64,000 nt of DNA from Dipetalonema caudispina. Its lineage: Eukaryota; Nematoda; Chromadorea; Rhabditida; Onchocercidae. The stretch spans positions 186,001-250,000 of the forward strand of contig JABVXV010000042.1 of assembly GCA_013365325.1 (NCBI GenBank), written 5' to 3'. Below the pieces are notes generated by a model. The model was not told where the DNA came from and made no database searches. It saw only the letters and a program-made list of their open reading frames with translations. The translations under genes and the position numbers were made by a program. Positions 1 to 11,983 of this stretch are shown piece by piece (position 1 is the first letter of the stretch; the number at the start of each line of letters is the position of its first letter).

Positions 1-3
1 GAA

Positions 4-75
4 GGCTGAGTGGTCTAGTGGTATGATTCTCGCTTCGGGTGCGAGAGGTCCCGGTTTCGATCACCGGCTCAGCCC
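4..75 (+). tRNA. tRNA-Pro (anticodon CGG)
   Basis: This is a complete cloverleaf. The seven-base acceptor stem GGCTGAG (4-10) pairs with CTCAGCC (68-74). The anticodon stem CTCGC/GCGAG encloses the loop TTCGGGT, which reads anticodon CGG for proline codon CCG. The T stem CCGGT/ACCGG encloses TTCGATC. The discriminator is C75, followed by genomic CAT, so CCA is added after transcription, as in eukaryotes. The body resembles eukaryotic tRNA-Pro, and no intron is present. It lies just upstream of the Ly6-like exons on the same strand but would be an independent RNA polymerase III unit. Confidence 0.93.
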
Positions 76-315
76 ATCACTTTGCAAGGTTTAGTTCCTC
101 TTGATGTACTTATTCTATCCTAATGGATTTTTCCCTTTTGGGAGATTAATGATGGGATTATTCTTAAAGATTCCTTCATCCGATATATCTCATTCATTGA
201 AATAATTAATTAACGATAGAATGAAGATGAAATATGAGTTAATCAATCATCTCAAATTATCTCTTCACTTAACTGATAATCCATATATTTTTATGGTAAC
301 AACTAATACTTCCAG

Positions 316-1030
316 AGAGTCCGCTGAATCTAAAACGGAAATGTTTTCAATGCAATATGCCATATGAATGCAATTTGGGATTATGCTACGGTGATTACTG
401 CATTAAATCACTTGGTAAGATGGTTTGTTATGTTTTCCCACTTCATTTTAAAGTTATCACAGAATTTGGAATGTTTCGCAACGTTTCTGAGTAATGTATG
501 TTAATTATTCTCTTTCAGCAAGTGATCAATACGTCAGTAAAGGATGCGAAAATAAAACATTCAGGTAAAATTTATCATTTACAGTCGCGTACAGTACGTG
601 TTAATGTCTTAGTAACATCTAGAAGCATTCACAGATCTAAAATTTATTGGTGATAAAATTCTCTGGAAATACTTGTCAAATTTTCCTAAAATTCCATTGA
701 ATTCTTTTGTAATTCGCTGAATCTATTAGTAATATGATCTTTTAGTATATGTAAGAATAACATTGCAGAAATCTTCGCTCAACAATATACTTTGAATAAT
801 TTGGATTATGTTCAAATTTCAGATTGATAAATGGTGAATCATACAAACAGGAAACTTCGAAAATCATTGAGAAGCCACACTGTACCACGGAATATATGTT
901 CGGGATTCAGAATACTATTTGTTACTGTAATGATGTTGATTTTTGCAATAGGAGTCGAAAAACCGATGATAGACTTATTATGATATTATCAGTCTTTCTT
1001 TTCTTGATGCTGCTTGATTTCACTTTTTAA
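316..1030 (+). CDS. Ly6/uPAR-like three-finger cysteine-rich protein, probably GPI-anchored (5' end missing)
   Basis: Three exons join in phase: 316-414, 519-564 and 823-1030 (stop TAA 1028-1030). The boundaries are tccag/ggtaaga, tttcag/ggtaaa and tttcag. The joined peptide has ten cysteines in a Ly6/uPAR-like arrangement: KCFQC near the start, LCYGDYC, GCEN, then HC, and a closing ICYC...FCN. The final CN is typical of the three-finger fold. After NRSRKTDD comes a strongly hydrophobic C-terminal tail (LIMILSVFLFLMLL), which suits a GPI-attachment signal. I found no signal-peptide exon between the tRNA and 316; an ATG at 222 would leave an intron of only about 25 nt. The first exon therefore lies left of the window or was missed. 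Nematode genomes carry many proteins of this class, with mostly unknown roles at the cell surface. The family assignment rests on the cysteine pattern only. An AATAAA lies near 1143. Confidence 0.68.
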
Positions 1031-1773
1031 CTTGTTGCCTTCTTTTCTTGATAAAAAAAGAAAAAAAAAGACCGCCAAAAATTTTCAACTAATTTTTCAG
1101 TATAGACAATTTCTTTTTAATTACCGAGATATCTCTGGAACAAATAAAATATGCAGTTGCTGGAGTTGGAGTTGTAGGTACGCACACTTTAATAAAGTTT
1201 TATTGAATTTATCCAATTTTCCATAACTTTTTTTAAAACGTCGTACATATTTGCACCAACATTTGAAAGATATTCATTTTTGAAGCCTAATTGTAAACAA
1301 CATAATTGAAATTTCATTTTTAAAATTTCGTTGCGATGCATTGTCATCAAGATTGAATCGTATTTAATGCCGCAGGTATCTTTTACAGAAGTGAATAATA
1401 TCAAATTTATTTTGGCTTATGAAATGAAACTTATATTAACTTATAACTTCTGCTGTGCTGCAATTGATTCTGCACTAATGAGAGGTGTCGAAAAAGATGT
1501 ACTTATTGTTTATCTGATCATTCTCACAACAACTTTATCACTTCTTTTTATTAACATAAAAGGAAACATTGTTACAGTGATGCATAAAATTTGACAACTT
1601 ATGAGCATTTCTGGTAAATATAAACAAAAACACATAGTGGAATGTATGCTACAATGAGTCTTTTGGCATAATCGAATAAAGTGATACAATTATTAGAATT
1701 AGAAATGATTACAACCCAATCTGTGGAAGATTTCATGATTTGTGAATCTTTAAATTCATTACTGCAATCATCA
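1031..1773. other. Gap between convergent 3' ends; no gene assigned
   Basis: This stretch lies between the stop of the plus-strand Ly6-like gene and the stop of the minus-strand C2 gene, so it should hold both 3' UTRs. An AATAAA on the plus strand near 1143 and a TTTATT (AATAAA on the minus strand) near 1548 are candidate poly(A) signals. A short exon-like plus segment at about 1131-1178 encodes ISLEQIKYAVAGVGVV and ends at ggtacg, but I could not link it to any gene. Confidence 0.4.
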
Positions 1774-4700
1774 TTAACTCTTAAACAAACGATGCCACAT
1801 ACAGATTGGTAAGCCAGTCTTCCGAATCATTTGTAACCAATGAGCACATCCTGCTCCTGGACACATTGGGCCAATCACGCAATGTCCAATTGGAATTGGC
1901 CCACGATTACAATCAGCCGGATTAGTATCGAACATCTATAAATGGATTACATTATTTTCATCCGTTCAATCAAATTTTCCTATCACATTTTTTCTTTTTC
2001 ATAAATTTACTATGCCATAATCTTATCGATTCCACTATTCAACAATTTGAGGATTTGCATTATGAGTTCCAAGCGAACTGCACTATTACAACATGAAAGA
2101 TGAAAAAAATTTCGAAAAATAAACTAATTTAAAATAAACACTGACAGACGGCTAATAAATGAATAATAGCCATGAAAAGAGAGAAGCTAAAACTGTGATG
2201 GCATCTTTTTTTGTAAGTACTTTTGAATTTTAAGAATAAAATAGGAAAGGAATCTAAGAGTGACGCACTTCAATGACGATATGACACCTATCAAGCATTT
2301 GTGGCGTGACGTGAAACAAGAAGGATTCCGAGAAGATGGCATCGGTTGGTCGTATTGTAAGTGTTGTATCCGAACAACCAGTTGAGGAGGAAGATGACAG
2401 GGAAGTCGGTGTAGGTGGCTTCTGTTGTGTACTAAAATAAAAAGTATTGTCAGTTAACAGTTACACTTCCTTATAGACAAAATTTTGCAAAAAAAAAATT
2501 GAAACATATTCTTATAAATTGAAATTATGTCACTAATCACTACCATAAGATGTTGTAATATATTAGTATAATCGATCATTTGCAAGATATACATATATAT
2601 ATATATAAGATTCTCACCTATTTCAAATTGCCATTCTAACAATTAAAGTTCATATATTACACTTCTACAACCTTACTGATAAATATTTCCTACCAATCAG
2701 TGGTGAAGCATCTGTTACAAACAGACGTTGGTGTCACCGTTGTTTGTTTCTGCTCCAACAGACGACGCTTATCAAACAACATTACTCGAGCAAATGGTTC
2801 TAAAGCAAATTTCACCTATTAGCATTTTAAAGGGTTAATTTGAAATTTGAAATTTAAGAAGTACCACCGTAATACTTACTATTATTAAAAGGTAATAACT
2901 TGGCCTTTTTGACAGTAGCTGTTATGAATTGCACATTTGGAGCATATGTTAGGATGGTCAGCACTTCTGTTTCATATTTCATGCCCTAAAAAAATTGATT
3001 TCGTTTTTTTTTTTTTCTTGTCAGAAGTTTTTAATCTTTTAATTTCAATTCAGAAGTACTGCAATAAGGGAAATGGAAAAAGCATTTCGAAAAAGTTCAA
3101 TCAACGGGAACAGTGAAGAGAAGGAGGGAGAGAGAGGCAGTAAGAGTGAGTAATAGCAAATTTTATTTGATCTTTTAAATGTTTCACTATTCTTTTTACG
3201 GAAATTTATGATTAAAACAAGTTTGAATTGACTTAAAGAGTTAACGGATTGGAAAGATACAGGGGTAGTATCAGCATAAGATAGCGACAAATCGATTTCA
3301 TCGGCTTTACTACTTCTTGCTAATTGTTCCGGTAAAGTTTCCGATTCTGTTTGGAAAATTCGTTCCTCAAATTCGCAATCAAACAAATTTCGTGATGTAT
3401 TTTCCTCATTTGACAGAAATTTGGTCAAACCATCCTTATGTGGTGCTAGTTTTTCGCCTTTTAGCTCTGCAATAGATTATCAAGCAAAATTTGAATTTTT
3501 GAAATTGCAAAATTGTGCTGACAAAGTGGTACTATAATGACAACCTGCATATTACCACTTATCAACCTTAATATCAATGAAATGGAATATTGCAATTGGG
3601 AAAAATGCATAGATTGTTAAAAGTAAAGCCGATAACTAGCAATGCTAGTTGTATACCTCCGTGTTTATCACCCCATTCTCGATATTCATGTTTAGCTGCT
3701 CGTCCAAATCGATGTGCTCCAAGTTTCAATTCAATATTAGCACGATTAGCACGAGCTGCAGGTGCAGCCTGATTCTTTCCTGCTTTGATCATTGATTTCG
3801 GAGCCCAAGATGCCGATTGATCAGCACCAGCTTGTGAAGGTGGCTAAAATTCATAAGGAATAGAATAAAATCATCATATAAACCAATTAGTAACAATGAT
3901 TTGAAAAAGATGAACGAACCAATTTATGTAATTGTACAGCATAATGTGGTCGATTGTTCAATGATTGGTATTCGAAGAAATGCTTCGCTAAGAAATTCAT
4001 TCCCTGAAATTAGACAGTTTTGCGATCATTTCCCTTCTCATATTTACTTCTTCTCTTTATTATGGTAATAAAATGTAATTTACCAAATGTTCTTATCTTT
4101 TATTAAGTATTCAAGTCTTTGTAATACTGATTACATGCATTTGTTGGAATGAAATCGATCAAGGAGAAATACGTTGATGACCAAAATAAAATTTTAGTCA
4201 CTGATTGGAAGACTAATTTAGCTTTGATATCATAGGATTATTGTTGTTGTTTTTTTCTTTTTCTTTTGTTATCACAATTATTTTCAGCTTTTTCCTTCGA
4301 TATACACCATCTTGCATATCATATTATAATTTAACAAATTTTCGTTAGATACAATTATCATGCATGGTACCTTATTATCATATTGAGGGTGCCCATTCCC
4401 TCTTTTGCATATTTTCATGGCTAATCTTTCCATCATTTTGTCGATTGTTTCCTTCTCGAAACAAAATTTCAGTAGAAAAAAAAAAAAAAAAGAAAGATGT
4501 AAAATTGATCACCTGATATATACTTGACACTTGAAGTATATTAGTATTCTAGCTACAGATCTTATCTTCATCGTATCCTCTTATGAGAAAGAAAAAGAAA
4601 GGAGAGGAACATGAAGTGAAATGAAGTGAAGTGAAGTGAAATGTTTATAGGCATATCGAAGATTGGGAATGATAAATTTATATTCCATAAGTTTATTTTC

Positions 4701-7700
4701 AAGGCTGTTATTATAATGCAAAAGACTCTCATAGACTGAATAGCTGTTGTCATTCAACAAGAATGGAATTCTATTCATTCAACATGAAGAATGACAAGTA
4801 ATGATAATAACATTATATCACGGATATCGTTCTAATCTTTCAATTTTTCGGTTAGAAATCTAAATGATGTTATTCCAAATGTTTAAGAGATGAAGAAGAG
4901 TTAAATTTAAAGAAGCATTTCATTACTAGTAGAACAAGTAGTCTCTAGAATGAATTTGGTTATTTTTGAATCCTGCCTAATTTGACAATAGAATCTGAAG
5001 TAGTCTTAACATTTATTGCAGTAAGAATTCAACGAACATTCTAAATTAAGCAGTTTGCTCCATCTGATTTTCAACGGTATCCCAGCAAAGAATTTGTTAG
5101 CACATCCGAGCCGTTTATCCATCAATTTATTCAACCCATCTTATTAAGTTAAGGAAGAATCTCATGTAAAGTACAGTAAGTTTATCGTACAAGTGCCATA
5201 ATTGCCGAAAAGTTACGACTCAAAAGTGTGATAAAATCGATAAAATCAATGAAATAACTCCATTCCAGGGTAGGCAGAAGCAGAATGTTTTAAAAAACTC
5301 CGAAAAAAAGAGAAAAGAAGACGAATGAAAAAGTGTAAAGGTCATTCGCTGGATGTTATTGGATTATGAGAAGTTGAAGAATATTCAAATGCACATAGTT
5401 TCGTTGTGATTAAATAAATAATTTGACTAATTTGTGTTATCAAAAACTTGCAACTCTTTTGCAGTTCTGAAATTATGCAAAGTTCCTTAGAGATAATTAA
5501 TTGTTAACTTCAATGAATTCTACGTTACACAAATGAAATATCCCTGAAGATGTTGATGAAGAGATTCTGAGCACTAAACTTAAACTAACTTCTGCATTAT
5601 AACTAAGCTCGATAATTATTAAGGATGAATTTCAAGAGTGTTCACGCACATATACCGCCATGTATGTAAAAGATTCCCATCGAATGTTTACAAAGAAGAA
5701 GAATGCGAAGCATTTCAAATTGCAACAAAAATGTGGCTTCGATTAAACTTGGCATAATATTCATGCCTTAAGTAATACTTCTAGCTAATTTTAAGAAGTT
5801 TTAAATGATACTTATAAATGAAAATATTATTCACAGATAGTATTTGCAGCTATTGCTCTCTTGAGTTAATCCTTGAAAGTGTATGAATAGAACCATAAAG
5901 TTGTCCAAACGATTTTAAACAAAAATTTTTCTAAATAACACGAATTACTGGGGAAAGTATGCTTACCTTATTTTACCTCCATAGTTTGCAGTAATTCCGT
6001 TCTTTACAAATTCTGAAGTAAATTCCACACTTCTATACTTCGTTAGGAAAAAAAAAAAATGAATAGCAAAAGACGACAGTTTGTTTAAAAAAACTAATGC
6101 AATTAAAAGATCTCTACTATTTCCTATGTTTGATTGGCAAGCCAAAATTGAATTTCTTCCACATCATTTAACTAACTCTAAGTAAGACAAGACATCTTGT
6201 CTGCCTTAATTTATCACAGTATTCGAGGACAAAAAAAAAAAAAAAAAAAAAATTGCTACATTTATTCAGGCAACTTTTTCTTGGCTTCACATTCGTAATT
6301 AAATTGTACAGAATAGAAATATCTTCCGATCCCAAAAGATCCGCTATGCAATTACAAAAATTTCGACATTTAAATAAGTATGAAAGAAGGATTCTTGTAA
6401 GTGTTAAAAGGGACAACAAAAGAAATAGAATTAGAAGGATTTCAAAATTTAAATACGTTTTAAATTGTTAAATTGTCACAAGTAAAATATGGAATATAAA
6501 AGCCTAAATGAAACAAGCTGACGAATTCAAATAATGAAATATTAACAGTTAATGTGAAATATGTCAAAAACCACATGAAACACAGAAGTCCTCAAAAAGA
6601 TTGGGTCAGCATACCAAGTAATTACATTCATTCAATTCATCATTTCCGTAAAGTAGAAATTAACTAAACTAATAAATCATCAGAAAGTGAATGTCCACGG
6701 CAACTTATCTAATAGCTTTCTTTTCTCCATTCCAATCTGTCCACTTCACCAATCAACGAGCAATTTATTCTGTCATAATGATATCAATCATATTTATTGC
6801 AAGGGAATTATTTCCAAATTTTTTTCTAAATAAGTTTCAGTTTTCTGTTTTCTCTAACTACAGTTAAACCCAATTCAATTTCCGGAGATTCAGAATAATA
6901 GCAATATTTGAGCATTATCTAACAATGGAACAATTATAAAAGTCGATCAAGCACTGCAACTGATATATAACAAAGATGTAATTTTCCAAACTCCAACATT
7001 TCAAAGTATAAAGTAAATTAGATATAACGACTTACTGACTGATTTATTTCAAATAACCTACGATAACCTCTGAGAAATGAATAGCATCCTTCAAGGAGAT
7101 GTTTTAAAGATTAAGCACTTCTCATGATTGCTTGTTTTTTTTTTTTTTTTTTTTTAGATAACTATTTAACAAAATGAATTTTGGATCGATTAGTATATTT
7201 AAATTATTTTCTTTCAAAAGTCAAAGACAAAAAGAAAGATGTAAAATTGATCACCTGATATGTGAAGAAATTTGCATCCTGGATACCGCTATCAAGTGTA
7301 AGGCCATTGAGATAGGAGCTAAGCTGATCACTGATGTGAACAAGACTCAGATCGGTTTGTGTTACAATTCCAACTTTGCCATTTCGTTGTCGCTCCACAG
7401 ATGACGATACACTAAAACACAGTTGAGAATGATTTAGAAGGAAATATTGGAAGTAAACTCTAAAAATATTATTTAAAAACTTGTAATATCATTTTTTCAA
7501 TTGTATTTTATGAATTTGGATCGGTATAATAATCCAATGATTAATATCTCTTTTTTCGCACTTTTTATTATATATCTTTTTAAAAGAAAATAAAACATTT
7601 CCTTTCCTTTCCGTTGCACTCAATGATCTTTTGATGAAAAATTGTATATTTTAGCTATGAGAAATAATGATTACAAATTTAACATTCTTTTTCGTCGTTC

Positions 7701-10700
7701 AAAAAATTTCTAATTTTTCTTTAAATGAAACAAATAGAATTTCATTTCTCATATACCTGAAAACAATTTGAATCTTTTTGGCGGCGAAAATTTTGACAAA
7801 ATCCTCGTCAATTCAAAATTTTTAAGAAGATTTTTATTTCTCAAAATGAAATGAAATCTTGCAAACAATTACTAAGTTTATATCAGGAAAAGCAGAATCA
7901 GCTGTTGCATTAATGCGTCAAAAAAATGAGAAGTAACTTTTGAGATTTATTGATGGAATCCTAAAGGTTGCCGATATTGACTACGTAGTTGAAGTAATGT
8001 GAAATGACAAAAATATTCTTAGCAGCTAAATATTTGATTGACATTACTGCTAACAACTTCCCATGAATAAAACGATTGGTAGTCAACAGAGCATAATATG
8101 ATTTCAAATAATGAAACAGTTTATTACATATTACAAATGAAATTTTCAAATAAAATGAGCTTAATTAATAAGCATTAATTGAATTTATCAACCATGAATT
8201 AACTCATATTTTGAAGATTAACTGCATCATCTGACCTAATTTGATTTTAAAAACAATTCTTAATTCAAGGGAATCTGCTTATCAGCAATACTTTAATTGA
8301 ATAATTGCTTAATTGTGATAAAACTTTGTCAGACTAGAAAAAGCACATTACAGTTGCGATTTATACAAACAATACTGCTAAATGATTCATAAAATTTATT
8401 AAAAAAGATGCATAAAATCATCGAAAGAATCATTTTACCAATAGTATTTCGTATTCATTTTGAATACCAATTAATTTTATAAGTTATATTCAAAAAGAAC
8501 CAAATAATCTTCATTGTAATTTCCATTAAAATTATTCCATCAATGGTGCTAAAAACTTAAAATATTATTATTACTTTATGGGTTCATATTTTAATTTCGT
8601 TTTTTTATAAAAAAATTTTGGGTTCATCAAAATCTACCATTTCACTTCAAAATTTCTTGTTTTTTTTTTTGATTGAAGAGAAGTTTTGAAAATCGTAAAA
8701 TTGTATTACGTACAGGTAAAGTCTAACTTTATTTTAATGAAATTTTTACTTTCCTTGAAATGTTATTATTGATATGTAATATAGATATGATCTTTCTTTA
8801 AAGACTCATAAATATGGCTTATCTAAGTCGAAATTGATACAATTTAATTTAAGACAAGACAATAACTTCAAAATTTTAATACTTCTTGCAGTTAGTAATG
8901 CAAGAAATAATTCAGGAAATGTTAAAAGCCTTAGAATGTATGAGTAAATTAGGTATTCCAAAGCCTTTACACATTTTATAGCCATATGAAAACCACTAAT
9001 GTTACCAGTTTATAAATGTTTTAGTAGCTTTTTTATAAACTAATTTTTGAAATTTCGGTGACAGCTAAAATATTATTTTATAAACTAATTGTACTATTTC
9101 AATTCAAGAAAATGTAATCAAATTGATGTTTTTTTGCTTCTTATTTTGGTGTCTTCCTTCTCTTCTTTTGGACTAATGCTCATTCTTTTGCACAAGTAGC
9201 GTTTGAAAAAGCTGCTAGTAAAATTTGCATTAATAAGTTGGCCAATAACAAGTAGTGAGCTTTTGAAATCAAACAAAAAAAAAAAAAAAAAAAAAAAAGG
9301 AGAGAATAGTTTTTTTTCTTTTTGATGAACTTTTTTTCAGCCAATTTCAATTAGATTTAAATGGATGGTCCCTTTCTCTTATGTTTCTAAATGCTTCATA
9401 ATGCTTAAATGAACAAAAAATTTGAATTAAAATGACATTATCAGCTAGTTTCATGTTAAAATTCATACCTCACAGTGCATTGATGCAAAACTCATCGCTA
9501 TATTAAAAATAGTTTCAAGCAAAAAAAAAGAAAAAATAAAATTTGTATCCAAGAATTATTATTTCATATATTAATTTTTATATGATAGTAATAATTTCAA
9601 TGTTTAAAATATATTTATTTCAAAACTTTTACTCTTTCTTTTTTTCTGAAAATTACTGTTATAAACATAATAAATAACAAATAAAATTGTGGCTGTTTAT
9701 TGGTTGTTTATTTTGCTATTTATTTAAGGATCTTTTCAGCCATTTGGGATATGCCTCATATAAAACTAATAACAACACTGATGAGGTAGGAAATCATTTC
9801 TTACGCCTTCAATCGACCGATTAATAGCCTCATTGAAATCAGTAAGCTAAACCTTCTCATGTAATGAATAATATAGGAAATGATTAAGTTTTGGAGAAGA
9901 AAATAGTTAGAAGGATTGGCAAAGGGGAATAGACTAGCAATAAACTTGAGAAAAGGCAAATTGAATTTGACAACACATAATCTAACTGCAGCTATTGCAA
10001 CAGAGTTGAAAAGAAGGAATAAATGTTGTAGATTACAAAGAATTATAGCGTCAAACATGAAGAAATAAGTTTTAAATTTCCTTCATAATTTGATAAATAC
10101 AACAGAATCTTGTGGAAAATGATGAAACTCATCTTTAGCAAAATATAGAGTTTTAGCAAGGCAGAAAAAGGATTATTAACTTTATATCTATGGTTGACGT
10201 TTGTTCATATTTGGCCATGGATATATCGATGGGAATAAATTAATTTCTATGGTGTATTTTGGTCCTTCTATGTAACTAAATGCAATCGAATTGTTTCGCT
10301 AAACTAATATCATCAGGAAAAGGAAAATTAAATAGTAAAATTCGAATAATAGTATGAAAAATTTTAGCTTCGCTTTCTAAAAAGTCCCAGAAAACTTACA
10401 TTCCTATCAAAAATTTTTGAATCGGAAAAGAATGCAGAAGAAATATGCCATCGGCTAGAAAAAGTAAACACTTCGTGTTTTTGAAAATTACAATTATATG
10501 TTTTATTCCCTTAAGAAAACACAGTAAAATGTAATTCAATTTTTCTAAAATAAAATTATAATTTTCCCTTAGTGTATTTGTTGCACTTATTTTTTTACCG
10601 GGAATTCCTGAATATGTTACCAATCAGCAATATGAATAACTTATTAAGAAATAAAAAAGATTTATTGAAATTAAAGAAGATTAAGAAAATAAAATAAATG

Positions 10701-10842
10701 CCTCGAGCTTTTCATAAGAAATGTAGTGTTATGTGAGACCTTACGAGGCAAGAAGCGAAGTAGTAATCTGTTCAATTTGAATTTCTTGAAAAGACTTTAT
10801 AAATTTTTCGGTCTGCTCAAGGAGACCGTCAACACAATCCAT
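1774..10842 (-). CDS. C2-domain protein, synaptotagmin-like C-terminal domain (436 aa, 9 exons)
   Basis: Exons in transcription order are 10842-10745, 7411-7255, 4003-3920, 3843-3657, 3466-3219, 2985-2880, 2799-2694, 2431-2269 and 1935-1774 (stop TAA). All phases match, and the 1311 nt give 436 residues. Residues from about 259 to the end form one C2 domain. The first strands are in LTILTYAPNVQFITATVKKA and the next strand is PFARVMLFDKRRLLEQKQTT. A Ser/Thr-rich insert follows, then SESFLFHV, LDRCHIVIE and GHCVIGP. The end, HWLQM...ICMWHRLFKS, resembles the HW...WH close of synaptotagmin C2B domains, with SYT14/16 the nearest I can recall. The usual first calcium loop (MDxxGxSDPY) reads PFNNKPF, so calcium binding is doubtful, although FDTNPAD in the third loop keeps acidic residues. 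Residues 1-258 match no family I know. There is no evident transmembrane segment. The donors after exon 5 (GTTTTA) and exon 8 (GTGCGT) are the weakest boundaries. Confidence 0.75.
4004..7254 (-). other. Intron 2 of the C2 gene
   Basis: This intron of about 3.25 kb contains no supported coding exon. It holds an exact second copy of the exon 2/donor junction (4487-4519), a short GTGAA/ATGAA pentamer repeat (about 4611-4642) and long A runs near 4476 and 6231. Confidence 0.6.
4487..7261. repeat. Exact 33-nt direct repeat copying an exon end and splice donor
   Basis: Positions 4487-4519 and 7229-7261 are identical over 33 nt. The copy at 7229-7261 spans the last 7 nt of C2-gene exon 2 and the first 26 nt of its intron, including the GTGATC donor. 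The other copy lies in the same intron, in the same orientation, 2742 nt downstream in the direction of transcription. Confidence 0.85.
4611..4642. repeat. Short GTGAA/ATGAA pentamer tandem repeat
   Basis: About six units of the pentamer GTGAA or its variant ATGAA lie end to end inside intron 2 of the C2 gene. It looks like ordinary simple-sequence DNA. Confidence 0.8.
7412..10744 (-). other. Intron 1 of the C2 gene
   Basis: This intron of about 3.3 kb runs from a strong GTAAGG donor to a TTTTAG acceptor. Both strands show only short, low-complexity open stretches, and a run of about 22 A lies near 9277. I see no supported exon in it. Confidence 0.5.
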
Positions 10843-10856
10843 TATTCAGAGCACTG
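10843..10856 (-). promoter_or_regulatory. Probable trans-splice acceptor before the C2 gene start
   Basis: On the minus strand TATCTTTTCCAG ends 11 nt before the ATG at 10842. Read upstream from that ATG towards the acceptor, all three frames meet a stop (TGA, TAA or TGA), so this exon cannot continue a frame from an earlier exon. The site is therefore either a spliced-leader acceptor or the junction with a purely non-coding exon. The spliced-leader role is inference from nematode biology. Confidence 0.5.
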
Positions 10857-11983
10857 GAAAAGATATACTAAGTTAATTTGAGAGAATTCTCATTAACGTT
10901 TGGCCTATTTTGTGAATCTGCCTGGGATGTCCTTATGTCCTTTTATTTTTACAACCTATATGTCTGCATTTCAATTAAATTTACTCTGAATTACTCTTCT
11001 AACTCTGTTGAAGAAGAGTTCAGTCATTAAAATATTTAAATGTTATGCACAGATCATGCTGTGACCATCTGTTGACCTGATCTATCGGAGGTTACATGAA
11101 AATGATTATGACGATGTTATTCACTGAGACAAATATGAAATTTCCGTTTTATGAATGAAACGGACAATAAAATGCTTCATTTCGGAAAATTTTTAAAAAC
11201 TTTTAATGGAAAACTAATAATCTCTAAGAGATCAGGAAAGTAACAAAAGTTTGTAAGTGTATTCATAAATGATTAGAACGAAGTATGAAGTTGGCTCAAA
11301 AAGAAAAATCCTATTTGCATTAAGTTGAAAACATACTTACGATCACTTATGTAAAGACAACATGAGATAAAGCAAATTTCCATCGTTAGATCTTATTTTT
11401 CTTTTCATTTCTCATTTTTATATTCAGTTTGGGATAAGATTTTCTGATATTCTGGACCGTTGCATTGTAAGCAAGCTAATGAGAATTTAATAGTTTGCTA
11501 ATAGGGTATCAGAAAATGCCTAACATTCTTAAGGTTCATTTAATAAGTATAGTTATCTATATTAAACGAAATGTTCATTGATGCGATATTTTTTAATATA
11601 AAAAATATATGTTGAAAAGGGTAATGGTCATTAATCGCTTTCCCCAACTAAGCATTTTTCTACTCAATTTGTCATTTCCAACTATGTTAAAATGTCAACA
11701 TTCCTGTCATATTCATCTTAAAATGTTTACCGGAAGAATTATGTAAAAACTTTAATACCTACTTTTGAAATGATTAAACATGCAACAAAGAGCTCTTTTG
11801 GGAGTTTACCTTTCCGAGTAAAATCTTTTAGGATAAATTTAACAAAATTTGTTTCATTTTTTTTGACAAAGTAAAATCAATAAACAGGTATCAACTGATA
11901 ATTTAGAAATTTTCAGAAATCTTTAATTTAAATTACCTATTTTGTTTTGCAATGATATTGAAGATATCATTATTTTTCAATAA
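10857..11983. other. Intergenic spacer between two same-strand genes
   Basis: This stretch of about 1.1 kb separates the stop of the 534-residue gene from the acceptor that precedes the C2 gene. I see no coding exon. The spacing is longer than in typical C. elegans operons, so the C2 gene may have its own promoter here, although an operon cannot be excluded. Confidence 0.4.

Noticed and set aside
222..292. ATG-initiated stretch as the first exon of the Ly6-like gene
   Set aside because: It would leave an intron of only about 25 nt before the next exon and does not encode a signal peptide.
3590..3772. Plus-strand 60-codon open stretch
   Set aside because: It is antisense to exon 4 of the C2 gene, which has proper splice borders and continuous phase.
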